A stretch of 64,000 bases of DNA from assembly GCF_023716465.1 (NCBI RefSeq), contig NZ_CP092415.1, forward strand, positions 3,449,501-3,513,500, read 5' to 3'. The notes under the pieces were generated by a model, which was given only the letters and a program-made list of their open reading frames with translations, had not been told where the DNA came from and made no database searches. The first letter of the stretch is position 1; each line of letters begins with the position of its first letter. A program made the translations under genes and the position numbers. The DNA is from Flagellimonas marinaquae (GTDB taxonomy: Bacteria; Bacteroidota; Bacteroidia; Flavobacteriales; Flavobacteriaceae). Shown piece by piece: positions 37,079-45,441 of the stretch.

Positions 37079-37712
37079 TGGAAGCTTTCATATTAAAAAG
37101 AACAGTTTGAACAATGTGGTCCAAAAACCTGCCCATCTTTACGGCCTTGTACTTTCTGGCGGCAAGAGCGAGCGCATGGGCAAGGACAAAGGTTTAATAA
37201 AATACCATAAGGTTCCACAGCGCGAACATTTGTACCGTTTATTGGACCAATTATGTGAGATGACTTTTTTGAGCGTACGCCCATCCCAATATTCAAATAT
37301 TCCAAAAGGAGCAAGGGCCATAGTGGATCAAAATCGGTACAACGGACCATTCAATGGGATTATGAGTGCACACAACACCCATAAAAACGCAGCTTGGTTG
37401 GTCTTGGCCTGTGATCTGCCTTTTATGGACTTGGCAACACTGAAACAATTAATAAACGCAAGAGACCCAAAAAAATCGGCAACCGCATTCCTTGGTCCAA
37501 AAACAGAAAAGCCCGAACCATTGGCCTGTATTTGGGAGCCTGGGGGATTGGAAAAAGCGGTACACTTTTTAAAAAAGGCTGAGCAATATGGCCCCAGAAA
37601 GTTTTTAATGGATTCCGAAATTACATTAGTAACACCAAAAAACGAACAGGCGTTGTTCAATGCAAATACGGATTTAGATTATACGTATGCTAAAGATATG
37701 TTGAGAGGGTAG
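37041..37712 (+). CDS. mobA: Molybdenum cofactor guanylyltransferase (start uncertain)
   Basis: Attaches GMP to molybdopterin. The nucleotide-binding motif LYGLVLSGGKSERMGKDKG is clear, as are VLACDLPFMD and the PLACIW substrate region. The family-like N-terminus begins only about ten residues before LYGLVLSGG, which would favour the TTG at 37107; in-frame ATGs at 37011, 37023 and 37041 would lengthen it over the moaD end. The nearest ATG is given here. It is presumably co-transcribed with moaD. Two-gene molybdenum fragment; other cofactor genes are outside the window. Confidence 0.86.
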   Translation: MTKLHLFHHQRSSGSFHIKKNSLNNVVQKPAHLYGLVLSGGKSERMGKDKGLIKYHKVPQREHLYRLLDQLCEMTFLSVRPSQYSNIPKGARAIVDQNRYNGPFNGIMSAHNTHKNAAWLVLACDLPFMDLATLKQLINARDPKKSATAFLGPKTEKPEPLACIWEPGGLEKAVHFLKKAEQYGPRKFLMDSEITLVTPKNEQALFNANTDLDYTYAKDMLRG

Positions 37713-37717
37713 TGCCC

Positions 37718-37864
37718 TTATTTCTGGAATGTTTTTCTTTTGACCTGATTCTGTTCCAGCGTATCCAAATCTTGGAAAATGCCACAAGAAATTTGCTTTT
37801 TGATCAATGATCTAGATTTTTTCCGTTTGGCAAGCAATTCTATTTCCTTATTTAAATATTGCAT
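37718..37864 (-). CDS. Small ORF downstream of the FadR-type gene, in frame with it
   Basis: A 48-residue ATG ORF on the minus strand (MQYLNKEIELLAKRKKSRSL, then IKKQISCGIF...), very basic. The frame stays open for 19 codons upstream of the ATG, back to the TAA of the FadR-type gene at 37922, in the same frame; those codons read PVGFQNKKKPCPFYKKCFI, including a CPFYKKC pair. It may be a tiny separate gene or a former C-terminal extension of the regulator cut off by one stop. No homology recognised; expression unproven. Confidence 0.3.
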   Translation of the reverse strand: MQYLNKEIELLAKRKKSRSLIKKQISCGIFQDLDTLEQNQVKRKTFQK

Positions 37865-37921
37865 AATGAAGCATTTTTTATAGAACGGACAGGGCTTCTT
37901 TTTATTTTGAAAACCAACAGG

Positions 37922-38557
37922 TTATCCATTTTTTGAGATTTGCGTTTCAATATGATCTAAAACAGACATCCAGTGCATACGTAAAATTAATGCGGCTGTG
38001 GGAAGATTGTTTTCTTGTATGGTTTCCAAAACGGATCGGGCCTGTACTTTTATGTTTTCGAAAAAATCATGGTCTTGGATAAAATCATGCTCATAAAAAT
38101 GAAGCCTGAGCTTAAGGTCTTTTAAAATTTGAAGCAAGATTTTATTGGTACAGTGCTGCACCAATGTATTGTGAAAATTGAACCGATGTACCAAGCCCTT
38201 TTCCAAAGTCTTGGCCTCCTCCATTTTTTTCTGTAGGATCGCCAATGATTCTATTTGATCAGGGTGGAAAACGGAATTTTCCAGAGCCATTACCTCCAAT
38301 TGGGCAACGATCTCGATAAGGTTTTTAACTTCATGTTGGGACAGTCGGGCCACGATGAATCCCCGATTGGGAACAGCCTGTAGCGCCTGGGCCTGCTCTA
38401 ATTGACTCAAAGCCTCTCGGATAGGGGTAACGCTTATCCCCATGTCCCTGGAAAGGGCGGCCAAATTAATTGTTTTTCCTACAATTAATTGCCCTGTTTG
38501 GATTTGAAGCAGTAAATGGTCCTTTACTTCGTCCCGTAATGCATGCGTTTTACCCAT
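37922..38557 (-). CDS. GntR/FadR-family transcriptional regulator
   Basis: A 211-residue regulator. The winged helix occupies residues about 10-72 (INLAALSRDMGISVTPIREALSQLEQA, then GFIVARLS), and the all-helical FCD ligand domain follows (EVKNLIEIVAQLEVMALE, FHNTLVQHC, RMHWMSVLDHIE). The FCD histidine positions seem retained as FHNTLVQHC and ILRMHWMSVLDHIE, consistent with a metal-bound organic acid effector. Direct neighbours are small lipoproteins, so the target genes cannot be inferred. Confidence 0.91.
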   Translation of the reverse strand: MGKTHALRDEVKDHLLLQIQTGQLIVGKTINLAALSRDMGISVTPIREALSQLEQAQALQAVPNRGFIVARLSQHEVKNLIEIVAQLEVMALENSVFHPDQIESLAILQKKMEEAKTLEKGLVHRFNFHNTLVQHCTNKILLQILKDLKLRLHFYEHDFIQDHDFFENIKVQARSVLETIQENNLPTAALILRMHWMSVLDHIETQISKNG

Positions 38558-38594
38558 GTTGTATTGGATGGACAGCTCCTATTTTAGGGATTGC

Positions 38595-39065
38595 CTACCT
38601 CCGTTCATAAATGAACGAGGAAATACCGGGCAAATCCTCGCCAACGGTTTTGATAATCCTATTATTGCTCAGTTGCAAGGTTCCAAGTACAGTGCTGCCC
38701 TGAAAAGCCACCTCGGATCCGTTGCTGGCCCATACGCCTGTGGCCAAATTGCTGCCATTGCAGCTGGCCACGTACAAATTATTGGTGATAGGGGTAAGTA
38801 TAAAATTGGACTCCTCGAACTGGTAAGTGGAATCGTCCCTAAGTGTTATGGTACCCGCAATACAATTTTCCTCATCCAACAAATTATTGGATGATGACCC
38901 ATCTCCATCAAGATCTATCGGCGAACTGACGTTAACCTCCACCAGTTCCCATGTACCCACAAGTTCCGCACTTGAAAATCCATCATCGTTTCCATCATCA
39001 TCACTACAAGAGATTACACAGATAAGAGGGAGTAAAAGCAGTAAAACATTTCCGAATTTTTTCAT
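38595..39065 (-). CDS. Lipocalin-like lipoprotein
   Basis: A 156-residue lipoprotein with an Asp/Gly-rich tether after the lipobox (CVISCSDDDGNDD). The rest matches the flavobacterial lipocalin-like/DUF4488 style: ELVGTWELVEVNVSS at the start, then alternating strands GTITLRDDSTYQFEES, GVWASNGSEVAFQGS and LGTLQLSNNRIIK. Presumed surface or outer-membrane lipoprotein of unknown ligand. It is 37 bases upstream of the FadR-type gene on the same strand, but a separate transcript is likely. Confidence 0.75.
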   Translation of the reverse strand: MKKFGNVLLLLLPLICVISCSDDDGNDDGFSSAELVGTWELVEVNVSSPIDLDGDGSSSNNLLDEENCIAGTITLRDDSTYQFEESNFILTPITNNLYVASCNGSNLATGVWASNGSEVAFQGSTVLGTLQLSNNRIIKTVGEDLPGISSFIYERR

Positions 39066-39210
39066 GGGACCTATGTATTGTTTGGCTGAAAATAAGACAA
39101 TTTAGATAAAAAAGTCCAACCTATATGGGTATTTCATCGATCTAAAACTGATAAATACACTAAAAAAATACGCGTCACGTTCTTGCTAAGTAAATACATA
39201 ACCATATATA

Positions 39211-39999
39211 ATGAAGAAACTTAGCTCTAAAATCTTAACCTTTTCTTTAATTGCCATAGCGTTGGCAGGTTTTCAATCCTGTAGTGAGGATGCCATGCCA
39301 GGTGAGGGCGAAAAGCTTACACAAGCGGAGTTACAGACCATTTTAAATACCGATGAGATCGCTGGTGCCGCAGATACCGCATTGGCCGATCTTTTTGCAG
39401 GAAATACGGCAAAAACAGCTACCGCGAAAGACGGTGAGTGTTATTCTGCCGAGTATACCGAAACGGGATTTGTGGCCACTTTTAACAATTGTTTGCTCAA
39501 CGGAACGGATAATGCAAACGGTACCGTTACCGTAACGTATGAAGTAGGGGAGGAAGAATCGTCCTTTACGGCCACGTACCAAGATTTTTATGTGGGCAAC
39601 ATTAAGATCAATGGAACAAGAACTTACGAAATTTCGGCCGGAAGCCAAGAAAATTCGGTTTCTTTCACCGTGGAGAGCGACATGACCATTGAGATGGAAG
39701 ACGAATCGATAATTTCGGAAAATGGAACCAAAACTTTTGGAATCACCTTTGGTGATGAATTGGAAAGTACCGTATTCAGTCTTTCGGGCAACTGGACCGT
39801 GGAAACCGAAGGAAACACCTATTCCGTGCAAACCCTCGAAGATCTTCAAGGCAATGCCACTTGTGAATACCTGACAACGGGCAGCATGACGATCTCCAAA
39901 AACGGATTGGCCGTTACGGTGGATTTTGGAAACGGAGAATGCGATGACGTAGCCACCATAATTTATCCAAACGGAGCTACTGAGGAGATTACATTATAA
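39211..39999 (+). CDS. Hypothetical lipoprotein with repeated beta strands
   Basis: 262 residues. The signal peptide ends ALAGFQSC, giving a lipoprotein Cys near residue 24. An N-terminal helix (TQAELQTILNTDEIAGAADT) precedes a region of short strands rich in Thr, Gly and Glu (GTVTVTYEVGEEESSFTATY, VSFTVESDMTIEMEDES) with two paired cysteines likely in GECYSAEY/FNNCLLNG and ATCEYLTTG/GECDDVAT. No family recognised; a secreted or surface beta-sandwich is the best description. Terminator at 40022. Confidence 0.72.
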   Translation: MKKLSSKILTFSLIAIALAGFQSCSEDAMPGEGEKLTQAELQTILNTDEIAGAADTALADLFAGNTAKTATAKDGECYSAEYTETGFVATFNNCLLNGTDNANGTVTVTYEVGEEESSFTATYQDFYVGNIKINGTRTYEISAGSQENSVSFTVESDMTIEMEDESIISENGTKTFGITFGDELESTVFSLSGNWTVETEGNTYSVQTLEDLQGNATCEYLTTGSMTISKNGLAVTVDFGNGECDDVATIIYPNGATEEITL

Positions 40000-40021
40000 A
40001 TCACCCCAACAATATTAATGG

Positions 40022-40051
40022 AAAGCACCGACTGTTATCGGTGCTTTTTTG
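40022..40051 (+). terminator. Terminator after the 39211 lipoprotein gene
   Basis: AAAGCACCGA / TCGGTGCTTTTTT with a 6-base loop (CTGTTA), directly followed by TTTTT, 23 bases after the stop at 39999. Confidence 0.8.
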
Positions 40052-40104
40052 TTTTAATAGGTTACTGTTCTTTGTTTGGTTATATTTAAAGAAACGTTTC
40101 TCAT

Positions 40105-41475
40105 ATGGTTAAGCAATTGGTAACGGCCCAAAATGATTTTTTTGCCACTCACAAATCAAAAGATGTTGCTTTTAGAAAAAAATATCTGAAAAAATTGCTA
40201 CAAGAGATTGAGGGTCATGAAGATGCCGTGTGCGATGCCTTGTACGCCGATTTTAAAAAGCCAAAGTTCGAAAGCCTGGCCACCGAGACCCAGTTGACCT
40301 TGGCCGAGTTAAAGCATGCCATTAAAAATATAAAGGAGTGGAGCGAACCCAATAGTGTTGGACCATCCTTGCTAAATTTTCCGTCCAAAGAGTGGATACA
40401 ACCGGAACCCTATGGCAAAGTGCTCATCATTTCACCCTGGAACTATCCCTTTTTGCTCACCATGTCACCCTTAATAGGAGCTTTGTCCGCCGGAAACACG
40501 GCAATTCTTAAACCATCGGAATTTAGCCCGAACACGTCTAAGATCATCGCACGGATAGTACAAAAGGTATTCCCGCCAGAGTATGTTACCGTTGTTGAGG
40601 GTGGGGTAGAGGCATCTACCGAACTATTGGCCGAAAAGTGGGAATACATCTTTTTTACGGGCAGTACACGTGTCGGTAAAATTGTGTACCAAAAAGCAGC
40701 GGAACATTTAACACCTGTTACTTTGGAACTTAGTGGCAAAAATCCATGTATTGTGGACGAAACCGCATCCATAAAATTGGCGTCTAAGAGAATTGCATGG
40801 GGAAAATTTATAAATGCAGGGCAAACATGTATTGCCCCCGATTATATTTTGGTGCACAAGAGCGTAAAAAATGACCTTGTGGACGGGTTAAAATCCCACA
40901 TTGAACAATTTTATGGAAATACTATTGAAAACTCAGAGGATTTTGCACGGATTACCACGAGTAAGCATTACGAAGAACTGAAAGTCATGCTCCAAGGTCA
41001 AAAAATACTATTTGGAGGTAATTTTAACGATAAAGATCGTTTTGTGGAACCTACATTGGTGGACGAACCGCCCTTGGAGAGTACTGTAATGGGAGGGGAG
41101 GTCTTTGGTCCTATTTTGCCCATAATTTCGTATGATGACGAAAGTGAACTGGACAACTATATTTCTCGCTACCCCAACTCTTTGGCCTTTTATGTGTTCT
41201 CTACCAACAAAAAGTTTCAAAAACGGATGATGCGCCAATACTCCTTTGGCGGGGGAACCATAAACGATACCGTGGTACACATCAGCAATAAGTCCTTGCC
41301 CTTTGGTGGGGTGGGCCAATCTGGAATAGGGGGTTACCACGGCAAACATTCCTTTGATTTGTTTTCGCACCATAAATCGATTGTAAAACGTGCCAATTGG
41401 TTAGATGTTCCATTGAGGTACGCGCCGTACACGATTTCTTTGGGTTTGATGAAAAAAATCAAACATTTCTTCTAA
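40105..41475 (+). CDS. NAD(P)-dependent aldehyde dehydrogenase
   Basis: A 456-residue class 3-type aldehyde dehydrogenase. The catalytic Cys lies in FINAGQTCIAPDY, the general-base Glu in TLELSGKNP, and the cofactor-binding motif FFTGSTRVGK follows. PYGKVLIISPWNYPFLLTMSP and the C-terminal KSLPFGGVGQSGIGGYHGKH are well conserved. Length matches the 450-residue short class (fatty aldehyde or ALDH3 group). A hydrophobic C-terminal tail (APYTISLGLMKKIKHFF) suggests membrane association, as in fatty-aldehyde dehydrogenases. Single-gene unit. Confidence 0.95.
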   Translation: MVKQLVTAQNDFFATHKSKDVAFRKKYLKKLLQEIEGHEDAVCDALYADFKKPKFESLATETQLTLAELKHAIKNIKEWSEPNSVGPSLLNFPSKEWIQPEPYGKVLIISPWNYPFLLTMSPLIGALSAGNTAILKPSEFSPNTSKIIARIVQKVFPPEYVTVVEGGVEASTELLAEKWEYIFFTGSTRVGKIVYQKAAEHLTPVTLELSGKNPCIVDETASIKLASKRIAWGKFINAGQTCIAPDYILVHKSVKNDLVDGLKSHIEQFYGNTIENSEDFARITTSKHYEELKVMLQGQKILFGGNFNDKDRFVEPTLVDEPPLESTVMGGEVFGPILPIISYDDESELDNYISRYPNSLAFYVFSTNKKFQKRMMRQYSFGGGTINDTVVHISNKSLPFGGVGQSGIGGYHGKHSFDLFSHHKSIVKRANWLDVPLRYAPYTISLGLMKKIKHFF

Positions 41476-41609
41476 AAAGTGGTTATAAATCTTTGATTTG
41501 ATGTGAAATTGGTTGCGAAAATCACATTTATCTATTAATCCTGCGTTAAAAAACGGGATAAAAGCGAGTTAGGTAGTATCTTTAAGTAAAACGATAATCA
41601 CAATCAGGT

Positions 41610-42410
41610 ATGAAAAAACATCACAAAAAGTATCGTATCTCCGTATTGTTGGATATGACGGACAACTCTGAATCGGTCCTGTCCAGTGCGGTAGAGCTCG
41701 CCAAGCGTGTTGATGGTGACATAGAGGTCTTCCATGTAAAACCAGCTACAAATCTAATCAAAGGTGATAGCCAATTATCGGCCATTCGAACGCTGAACCA
41801 AGATGATAGGGCCACGAGGTCGGCATTGGAGCAGTTGATTTCGCGCGTTAGCTTGAATGAAGATTTCACCATCGGCTACAAACTGGAATATGGCAATGTT
41901 AGGAACAGGGTCGGTGACTATTTGGCCAAGGCAACACCCGATTTTTTGGTTTTGGGCAAACAACGACCAAAAATTGGAGTTTTCTTTGAAAGTATCACAG
42001 ATTTTGTAATAGATCAGGTTAGCCATACCCACGTTCTAATATTGGGCAACGATAACACCTTGCGTTCGTTCGACGATATTAATCTGGGTATTTTCGGCGA
42101 TGAATTGGCGGAAAACGACCTAGACCTAATTTTGGAACTAAAACGGGATAACGAAAGGCCGGTACGACATTTTGGAATTTCCGATGAACAGGAATCGGAA
42201 ACCCGTGCATATCCATGGCAAAAAACGGTTTCCTATAATTTTAGTCGAGGCAGTAATGCCGTTGATGGCTTGGTGAGTTATGTTTCCAGGACAAATACGC
42301 AGCTATTGTGTATTTCCCAGAAAGGAAACGATTCTGATTTTTTTAAATCGAGTCCCATAAAGTCCGTTATCCGAAAGGCCAACGTTCCATTAATGATTTT
42401 GGGAGGGTAG
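41610..42410 (+). CDS. Universal stress protein family protein
   Basis: A 266-residue protein with two USP-like halves. The first starts at YRISVLLDMTDNSESVLSSA and includes EVFHVKPA and DFLVLGKQRPK; the second runs from about residue 150 (INLGIFGDELAENDLDLILE) to IRKANVPLMILGG, the usual C-terminal strand and glycines. No clear GxGG ATP-binding motif is present in the second half. Cytosolic. A short GAAGC/GCTTC hairpin (42421-42437) with T run follows the stop. It marks the conserved edge of the accessory patch. Confidence 0.85.
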   Translation: MKKHHKKYRISVLLDMTDNSESVLSSAVELAKRVDGDIEVFHVKPATNLIKGDSQLSAIRTLNQDDRATRSALEQLISRVSLNEDFTIGYKLEYGNVRNRVGDYLAKATPDFLVLGKQRPKIGVFFESITDFVIDQVSHTHVLILGNDNTLRSFDDINLGIFGDELAENDLDLILELKRDNERPVRHFGISDEQESETRAYPWQKTVSYNFSRGSNAVDGLVSYVSRTNTQLLCISQKGNDSDFFKSSPIKSVIRKANVPLMILGG

Positions 42411-42419
42411 ATTGGAAAG

Positions 42420-42446
42420 GGAAGCTGTTAGGGCTTCTTTTATTTT
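42420..42446 (+). terminator. Terminator after the universal stress protein gene
   Basis: GAAGC (42421-42425) pairs with GCTTC (42433-42437), followed by TTTTATTTT; ten bases after the stop. The stem is short, so moderate confidence. Confidence 0.45.
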
Positions 42447-42556
42447 CTATTTTACATAACATAAATTATAGTACAAATGCTTATGGGTAGCAAATTGCGT
42501 ATAGCTGTGCTATTTGATATAAAATTAGTTCTAGCGCTTTAGTGCTATAACGATAC

Positions 42557-42582
42557 CGATTTTATGTCAAAGCAATTTGCTG
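42557..42582 (+). repeat. 26-bp direct repeat flanking the accessory patch, left copy
   Basis: CGATTTTATGTCAAAGCAAT-TTGCTG occurs here and, with a single substitution (T to G at the ninth base), at 46312-46337. The copies lie 3,755 bases apart in the same orientation and bracket all orphan genes of the patch, as would be expected for a duplicated insertion site or recombination target. Confidence 0.75.
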
Positions 42583-43193
42583 ATAATGTTTGTTGCTTGT
42601 CCGCATTCGTAAGCTATAATTCTATATTATATCAAATATCCCTCGGCAGTTCGTCAGGAAATAAAACTGACAACAGGGTCATGAAATATTCTTTAGCGGT
42701 CGGCTGCGCCGCATCTTTTCATTTGTACCATAATTTGTCGTTATATTTAATTGCCGCGCGCAAACGCTCGATTGTTTTACAAAAGCAAAATGCTACGCGC
42801 ATTTTCTTTTCCACACAATTTGCCCACGCTTGCCCCGGCCAAAAGCAAAGATTTTCAGGCTCAATTGAACTATAATCTTAGTTTGATGTTTAGAGAAGAA
42901 AAGTTGTTGAAAATTCTGCCCAGAACCCGCATAAGTATAAAATTTGCTCCTCAAATTTCCATACACATGCTACTTGAAGTCTAATTGAAGTTTCCCTTTC
43001 TTTTTTCTTGATAAAAAAGAAACAAAAAATCAAGAAGAAAATATGCTTCCGCGCGCCCTTTATGCCTTGTAGCTTCGCTCCTTGGGCGTTTCACGTCCCC
43101 ACACAAAGCCCAGGGCAATGGCGCTGCCGTGCAAGCCACAAATTCACTCCCCCTACTCGCCCGCATTTTCTTCATAACCCTCTCCGCAACACA

Positions 43194-44093
43194 CTACTCA
43201 ATCAATTGTCCGTTTTGTATTCTATATTGAATGCCATCCATAAAAAAAACATAGCTGCTTCTGTTCATTTGCACTTGATTCTTAACGGATTCGTAAACTT
43301 CTCTTTTTTTAGTTTTTAGTTTTAAAATTTCATCTTCACCTAGCTTTGAATATTCATACCAGATTTTGCGAAATTTATAAGCAGATAATTTTTGATAATG
43401 CTGTATGAATTCATAAAAAGCTGAATCATAATAGTAAATTTCATGACTGGCTGACGTGAAAGGATTTCCAAAGTCAGTACAGATTCTTAAAAAATCGCTT
43501 GAACGAATTGCAGAAAGGGTTTCAATTAACTCTCTAGGTAGATTAGAACTTGATGGTAAAGCTGATAATTCATCTATTAAATCCTTAATTTTTTTAGCTC
43601 CTTGATATAGATCATTCCTATAAAGGAATATACCCTTGTTGGATTTATTGTAGCCTTTATCACTAAGATAAATATCAGAGTTATAGTAATACTTTCTCTC
43701 TAGGGTGTCAGAATAAATTTTGATTTTTTCTAAATCTTCTTGCCTAATTTTTGCATTTTCCTTGTCAATTTCAAAAATCATTTTTAGTGGAGCAATCATG
43801 CTACTCATGTTCATATAAATATTCGTGAGAGCTTGTTCACTTATCACAACCGCTTTTTCTTCGGTTCTTTTTTTAGGAATGTAGTCAATTAAGTAAAATA
43901 TTATGAGCGCAGTAACGAAGGCTAAACTAAGTTTTTCTAGAATTTTAAAAATTTCAAACCAATTAGAATCAGGCTTTGGGTTTTTGAAAATCCGGACAAT
44001 AAATTTTGGTAGAAATGTGGGAAGTTTTATTGCAGAAAACTTTAAAATAATAAATATTGAAAGTATCAGAAAAATTATTAACGTTGTGCTCAT
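43194..44093 (-). CDS. Hypothetical membrane protein, partner of the XRE regulator
   Basis: A 299-residue protein with two N-terminal transmembrane helices (residues about 3-20, IIFLILSIFIILKF; about 50-72, LAFVTALIIFYLIDYI) and a long soluble C-terminal domain rich in Lys, Tyr and Ile, with no family I recognise. It lies 26 bases after the XRE regulator gene and probably shares its transcript. Its AT-rich codon use is unlike the neighbouring conserved genes, pointing to acquisition. A membrane effector or receptor with a cytosolic domain is possible; nothing shows toxicity. Confidence 0.6.
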   Translation of the reverse strand: MSTTLIIFLILSIFIILKFSAIKLPTFLPKFIVRIFKNPKPDSNWFEIFKILEKLSLAFVTALIIFYLIDYIPKKRTEEKAVVISEQALTNIYMNMSSMIAPLKMIFEIDKENAKIRQEDLEKIKIYSDTLERKYYYNSDIYLSDKGYNKSNKGIFLYRNDLYQGAKKIKDLIDELSALPSSSNLPRELIETLSAIRSSDFLRICTDFGNPFTSASHEIYYYDSAFYEFIQHYQKLSAYKFRKIWYEYSKLGEDEILKLKTKKREVYESVKNQVQMNRSSYVFFMDGIQYRIQNGQLIE

Positions 44094-44119
44094 GAATTCA
44101 ATTTTTACTGCCTTATTTA

Positions 44120-44332
44120 TTAATCTTTTGTTGACACTAAAAGCTCACGAATATCCACATTAAGAGCTTCTGAAATTTCCCGAAGAGTTTCAAGAGAGGG
44201 CTGCATATCGTTGGTGCACCATCGGGAAACTGTAGTTCTGCTCTTCCCTACCCTTTCGGCAAGCCATTTGTTTGTTCTGTCTTGTTCAGCAAGAACAACT
44301 CGAATTCTATTAATTGGCTTTTTGGTACTCAT
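44120..44332 (-). CDS. XRE-family HTH transcriptional regulator
   Basis: A 70-residue protein that is almost entirely a HTH_3/XRE domain: NRIRVVLAEQDRTNKWLAE followed by SRTTVSRWCTNDMQPSLETL. The recognition helix is the segment TVSRWCTN. Such regulators usually repress their own promoter. The upstream region contains several TCGTTTTA half-sites and a perfect palindrome (44442-44479) that fits a dimeric operator. The 299-residue membrane protein follows 26 bases downstream, and the 75-residue ORF is divergent. Confidence 0.85.
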   Translation of the reverse strand: MSTKKPINRIRVVLAEQDRTNKWLAERVGKSRTTVSRWCTNDMQPSLETLREISEALNVDIRELLVSTKD

Positions 44333-44337
44333 TTGAA

Positions 44338-44479
44338 TCGTTTTACGTTAAATGCATATCATTTTACACAAACTTAGTTTTCTTATTTGCATTTTATTAA
44401 TAACTTTAAACGACCAAATTGAACTGTTTAAAATCATATTAATATCGTTTTAAATAACTATTTAGTAGTAAAACGATAT
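44338..44479. promoter_or_regulatory. Probable XRE operator region with repeated TCGTTTTA half-sites
   Basis: The divergent intergenic region between the XRE gene (start 44332) and the 75-residue ORF (start 44526) contains ATATCGTTTTA at 44442-44452 and its reverse complement TAAAACGATAT at 44469-44479, a perfect 11-base palindromic pair, plus further half-sites TCGTTTTA at 44338-44345 and a near copy ATATCATTTTA around 44356. Location and symmetry fit a cluster of operators for the adjacent HTH protein controlling both divergent promoters. Confidence 0.65.
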
Positions 44480-44525
44480 TTAATGGTTCATTTTTAAATT
44501 TTTCAACAATCAAATAGCCAACTTT

Positions 44526-44753
44526 ATGAATCCCAAAAAAATTGACCTATCCCCTATCTTAAGCTATATAGAAAAATGCCATGAAGGAGACCTTCTTTCC
44601 CTTACCCAAAGTTTGGACAAAACCATTTTTATGTTCCACTTTCTTCCTTGGGATACCTTTTCAGAATTGGAGCGTCAAAATTGCTGTCATGTTCTGATGG
44701 AACTCAAAGAGGCGGTTATGGAGATTTATATAAATAATGACAAGGGTAAATAG
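44526..44753 (+). CDS. Small hypothetical protein
   Basis: A 75-residue protein, divergent from the XRE gene and likely under its operators. Sequence is cytosolic and helical (LSPILSYIEKCHEGDLLSLT, then MELKEAVMEIYI) with two adjacent cysteines (NCC). No family recognised. It might be a partner or antagonist of the XRE/membrane protein pair, but nothing in the sequence proves this. Confidence 0.5.
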   Translation: MNPKKIDLSPILSYIEKCHEGDLLSLTQSLDKTIFMFHFLPWDTFSELERQNCCHVLMELKEAVMEIYINNDKGK

Positions 44754-44812
44754 TTAGCTTTCCATTTCATCCAGCGACAGAATGCCATGTTGGGTATTAT
44801 TTCTTTCCACAA

Positions 44813-45400
44813 CTAATCATCTTTTGGCAGAATGTCATTCAAAGATTTTAACCGCAATTCTTTCAATATTCCGGTTATGGCGGCAACCTTGGCCGTATTT
44901 ACGGCTTTAAAGTCTTTATATATGGAATACGGAATCCCACCCACAAATGTTAGTGCCTCATCCGGTCCAACAATCTTTTGCATTGAACTTCCATCGTTCA
45001 TCTGATATAATGCCATGAAATAGTATTCAATGATTTCCAAGAGAGTATAATAGTTAGCAATTCTCTTATTCTTCTTTTTGTCCTTTAAATAGATGTTCAG
45101 TCTTTTATATCTCGATGGAGAGTTTTTGTGATTCATGTCTGCAGACAACTGATTGATCAATGAATTGAATCCGACGGTTAAATAGATATAGCTTTGGTTT
45201 ACCTTATTCAACGCATCTTCATTTGTAATATTTTTATTGGCATATATTACCGCCTGCGGAGAGTAATGTTGTATAAATGTCAGATATGAGACTAAACCAA
45301 ACTTCTTAGATTCGCTATACAGGTCCAACGTATCAATAGTGCTTTGAGCCATTACGTTTAAACCGTAGGCAATAAATAACAGGCAGAAAAGCTTTTTCAT
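44813..45400 (-). CDS. Hypothetical exported protein
   Basis: A 195-residue protein with a clean signal peptide (FCLLFIAYGLNVMAQ). The mature part is helical with Tyr and Asn rich segments (TFIQHYSPQAVIYANKNITN, IANYYTLLEIIEYYFMAL). No family recognised. It is followed on the same strand by no close gene and lies 41 bases downstream of the 119-residue gene, so the two may be co-transcribed. Confidence 0.6.
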   Translation of the reverse strand: MKKLFCLLFIAYGLNVMAQSTIDTLDLYSESKKFGLVSYLTFIQHYSPQAVIYANKNITNEDALNKVNQSYIYLTVGFNSLINQLSADMNHKNSPSRYKRLNIYLKDKKKNKRIANYYTLLEIIEYYFMALYQMNDGSSMQKIVGPDEALTFVGGIPYSIYKDFKAVNTAKVAAITGILKELRLKSLNDILPKDD

Positions 45401-45441
45401 ATGTTCCTTGTTTCCATTAAATTCAAATAAAACTCATTTAT

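Larger units (their letters stand above)
42411..43193. other. Long non-coding stretch at the left edge of the accessory patch
   Basis: 783 bases without a credible gene. It contains several inverted repeats: TATTTGATATAA (42511-42522) with TTATATCAAATA (42627-42638), AGCAAATTGC (42489-42498) with GCAATTTGCT (42572-42581), TAGC/GCTA around 42532-42547, and TTCTTGAT (43005-43012) with ATCAAGAA (43029-43036). Its 3' part changes to GC-rich, low-coding sequence near 43040-43150. This looks like degenerate mobile-element or recombination DNA. The left 26-bp direct repeat copy (42557-42582) lies here. Confidence 0.6.

Noticed and set aside
42751-42984. Plus-strand ORFs (103 and 77 codons) within the GC-shifted non-coding region
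   Set aside because: They overlap in different frames, have low-complexity content and lie in repetitive, inverted-repeat-rich DNA; I treat them as non-coding.
43005-43036. TTCTTGAT...ATCAAGAA palindrome as a terminator
   Set aside because: No gene ends nearby on a suitable strand; it is more like an interspersed flavobacterial palindrome than a terminator.
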